From positions 1 through 6,980 of the forward strand of contig CAYMVZ010000117.1 in the NCBI GenBank assembly GCA_964394335.1: DNA of 6,980 nucleotides, read 5' to 3'. Positions 5,931-6,980 of the stretch are shown piece after piece. This stretch comes from CAJXCL01 sp964394335 (GTDB lineage Bacteria > Nitrospinota > Nitrospinia > CAJXCL01). Position 1 is the first letter of the stretch. The number at the start of each line of letters is the position of its first letter. Below the pieces are notes generated by a model. That model was not told the origin of the DNA and did not search any database. It was given only the letters and a program-made list of their open reading frames with translations. The position numbers and the translations under genes were made by a program.

Positions 5931-6806
5931 ATGGTACAGAGCATGACCGGCTACAGCCGTTCGGAAATGAAAAATGAAGAAATGGTATGCGTCATAGAAA
6001 CCCGATCAGTAAATAACAGGTTTTTAGATATTTCTGTCCGGCTTCCGAGAAAATTAATGGAAATAGAGTTGAAGATAAAAAAGAAGGTAAAAGAAAAATT
6101 TTCGAGAGGATCAATGGAAATAAACGTTTCTTTTAATAATGAAAAAAAAGAAGCCAACCTGACCACTGATCTGGAAATGGCGAATGTCTATAAAAAAATA
6201 TTAGAAGAACTGAGAACCTCTTTAGGCGTGAAGCAGGAAATTGATTTGAAAGATTTATTACAGTTCAAAGAAATTATCAAGTATGAACCACCGGAAGAAA
6301 ATATTGATGAATTGTGGGAAATGATAAAAAAAAATTTGGATGTTGCCCTGAAAAAATTGCAGGAAACACGGTTCTTGGAAGGGACGGCTCTGCTGGAAGA
6401 CATTCTAAATAGAATTAAATCTATACTTGAAAAAGTTGAGTGTATAAAAGGTCAGCAACCTATGATTTTAGAAAACTATAAGAAAAAGCTGGCAGAAAGA
6501 CTAACGAAATTATTAGAAGGACAAAAGATAGATGAGAACCGCCTCCTGCAGGAAGCAGCAATTTTGGCGGACCGTTCCGACATTTCAGAAGAGATTGTCC
6601 GCCTCGAAAGCCACTTGAAGCAGTTTGTTATTTTAACAAAAGGCGATGAAGCAATAGGAAGACAATTGGAGTTCCTTAACCAGGAGATGTTACGGGAAGC
6701 AAATACGATAACTTCCAAAGCGAGCGACTATAAAGTTTCACAATCGGTGGTGGAAATTAAAGCAGAACTCGAAAAAATCCGGGAACAAATTCAAAATATT
6801 GAATAA
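5931..6806 (+). CDS. yicC: YicC/YloC-family endoribonuclease
   Basis: The 291-residue protein matches the YicC family end to end. It opens with MVQSMTGYSR, carries ETRSVNNRFLDISVRLPR (23-40), has a helical middle with EGTALLEDI (150-158), and ends in the strongly conserved DUF1732 region (about 207-291) with GRQLEFLNQEM, REANTI, SKASDY and VVEIKAELEKIREQIQNIE. E. coli YicC and B. subtilis YloC have been reported as endoribonucleases, and YicC has been linked to small-RNA turnover; the substrate here is unknown. ATG at 5931 follows AAAGGA (5917-5922) at 8 bases. In many genomes the next gene is gmk, often with rpoZ after it; here the window ends before any such gene, and the 174 bases after yicC hold a palindrome and a repeat instead. 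Confidence 0.93.
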   Translation: MVQSMTGYSRSEMKNEEMVCVIETRSVNNRFLDISVRLPRKLMEIELKIKKKVKEKFSRGSMEINVSFNNEKKEANLTTDLEMANVYKKILEELRTSLGVKQEIDLKDLLQFKEIIKYEPPEENIDELWEMIKKNLDVALKKLQETRFLEGTALLEDILNRIKSILEKVECIKGQQPMILENYKKKLAERLTKLLEGQKIDENRLLQEAAILADRSDISEEIVRLESHLKQFVILTKGDEAIGRQLEFLNQEMLREANTITSKASDYKVSQSVVEIKAELEKIREQIQNIE

Positions 6807-6815
6807 ACCTTCCCG

Positions 6816-6837
6816 AATTGATTTGACATCAATTTTT
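6816..6837 (+). terminator. Terminator-like palindrome after yicC
   Basis: AATTGAT (6816-6822) and ATCAATT (6828-6834) form a perfect 7-bp stem with a TTGAC loop, followed by further T to 6837, nine bases after the yicC stop. The stem is AT-rich, so termination would be weak. The loop and next base also spell TTGACA (6823-6828), a perfect -35, with TAGGTT (6846-6851) 17 bases on and TG at 6843-6844. A promoter for a downstream gene is therefore the rival reading. Confidence 0.4.
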
Positions 6838-6895
6838 GTATCTGATAGGTTTTTAATGATATTAATGAGGTCATAAAGTAGTCCCCATTTCTTTA

Positions 6896-6980
6896 TTGTC
6901 ATTTCGACGAGCGTAGCGAGGAGAAATCTTCATGAGAAAACAACCCTGGATACCCCGTGCGGGAGCACGGGGAGGAAAGG
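6896..6980. repeat. REP-like dispersed intergenic repeat, cut by the window end
   Basis: The stretch starts with TTGTCATTTCGACGAGCG, continues with TAGCGAGGAGAAATCTT, and later has CCCTGGATA followed by a perfect 8-bp hairpin, CCCCGTGC (6953-6960) with GCACGGGG (6965-6972) around a GGGA loop. ATTTC and GAAAT also flank the first half as short inverted arms. From memory, GTCATTTCGAC...GAGAAATC and CTGGAT-type sequences are intergenic repeats scattered in many copies through several bacterial phyla. The start is approximate and the right end is outside the window. The local composition is far more GC-rich than the surrounding intergenic DNA. Confidence 0.6.

Noticed and set aside
5951..6718. 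Minus-strand open frames inside yicC (71 to 80 residues)
   Set aside because: They are antisense to conserved YicC sequence and show no family resemblance.
6905..6924. GAGCGTAGCGAG as a strong hairpin
   Set aside because: It is a mirror repeat rather than an inverted repeat, so it cannot form a stable stem by itself; only the outer ATTTC/GAAAT arms pair.
1..6980. CRISPR array, insertion sequence, prophage or defence system
   Set aside because: There are no regularly spaced direct repeats and no transposase, integrase, phage or nuclease/effector genes in the window.

Overview
The window is a stretch of ordinary, AT-rich bacterial chromosome. It carries cell-envelope housekeeping genes and two intergenic regions with unexplained structure. 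FtsE-FtsX, an EnvC-like murein hydrolase activator with a signal-peptide-like N-terminus, and an exported S41 carboxy-terminal protease together point to a Gram-negative (diderm) bacterium. A split (two-subunit) transketolase, low GC, and the order tkt-C / ftsE / ftsX / envC / ctpA would fit lineages such as Desulfobacterota or Omnitrophota. That placement is recollection and inference; I cannot fix the phylum from the sequence.

Layout: 3-260 (+) is the 3' end of a transketolase C-terminal subunit. It is followed by a weak terminator-like hairpin and a candidate promoter. 415-3150 (+) is a tight three-gene operon, ftsE-ftsX-envC, with gaps of 1 and 11 bases. 3151-3467 is a 317-base gap. Its centre (3247-3376) is GC-richer than its flanks and folds on paper into a closing stem, a small hairpin, and a three-way junction with no unpaired linker bases. 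A candidate promoter and a strong ribosome binding site for ctpA follow. 3468-4835 (+) is ctpA. It overlaps the convergent gpsA (4832-5854, -) by 4 bases at the stop codons. gpsA and yicC (5931-6806, +) are divergent, and their intergenic region holds overlapping -10 boxes on the two strands. The last 174 bases contain a terminator-like palindrome and the start of a REP-like dispersed repeat that runs off the window.

How the genes fit together: FtsE (ATPase) and FtsX (membrane subunit) form the mechanotransmission complex of the divisome. The FtsX extracytoplasmic domain is expected to engage the coiled coil of the EnvC-like protein, whose LytM domain then activates a cell-wall amidase during septation. 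The LytM domain here has lost most of its metal and catalytic residues, as expected of an activator rather than an enzyme. CtpA-type proteases process or degrade exported proteins, and in other bacteria some of them regulate murein hydrolases, so its place next to envC is sensible. GpsA makes glycerol-3-phosphate for phospholipids. YicC is an endoribonuclease-family protein, often encoded just before gmk; gmk, if present, would lie outside this window.

The protein-coding part is conventional. The best candidate for something undescribed is the structured element at 3247-3376, which I cannot match to a known RNA family.
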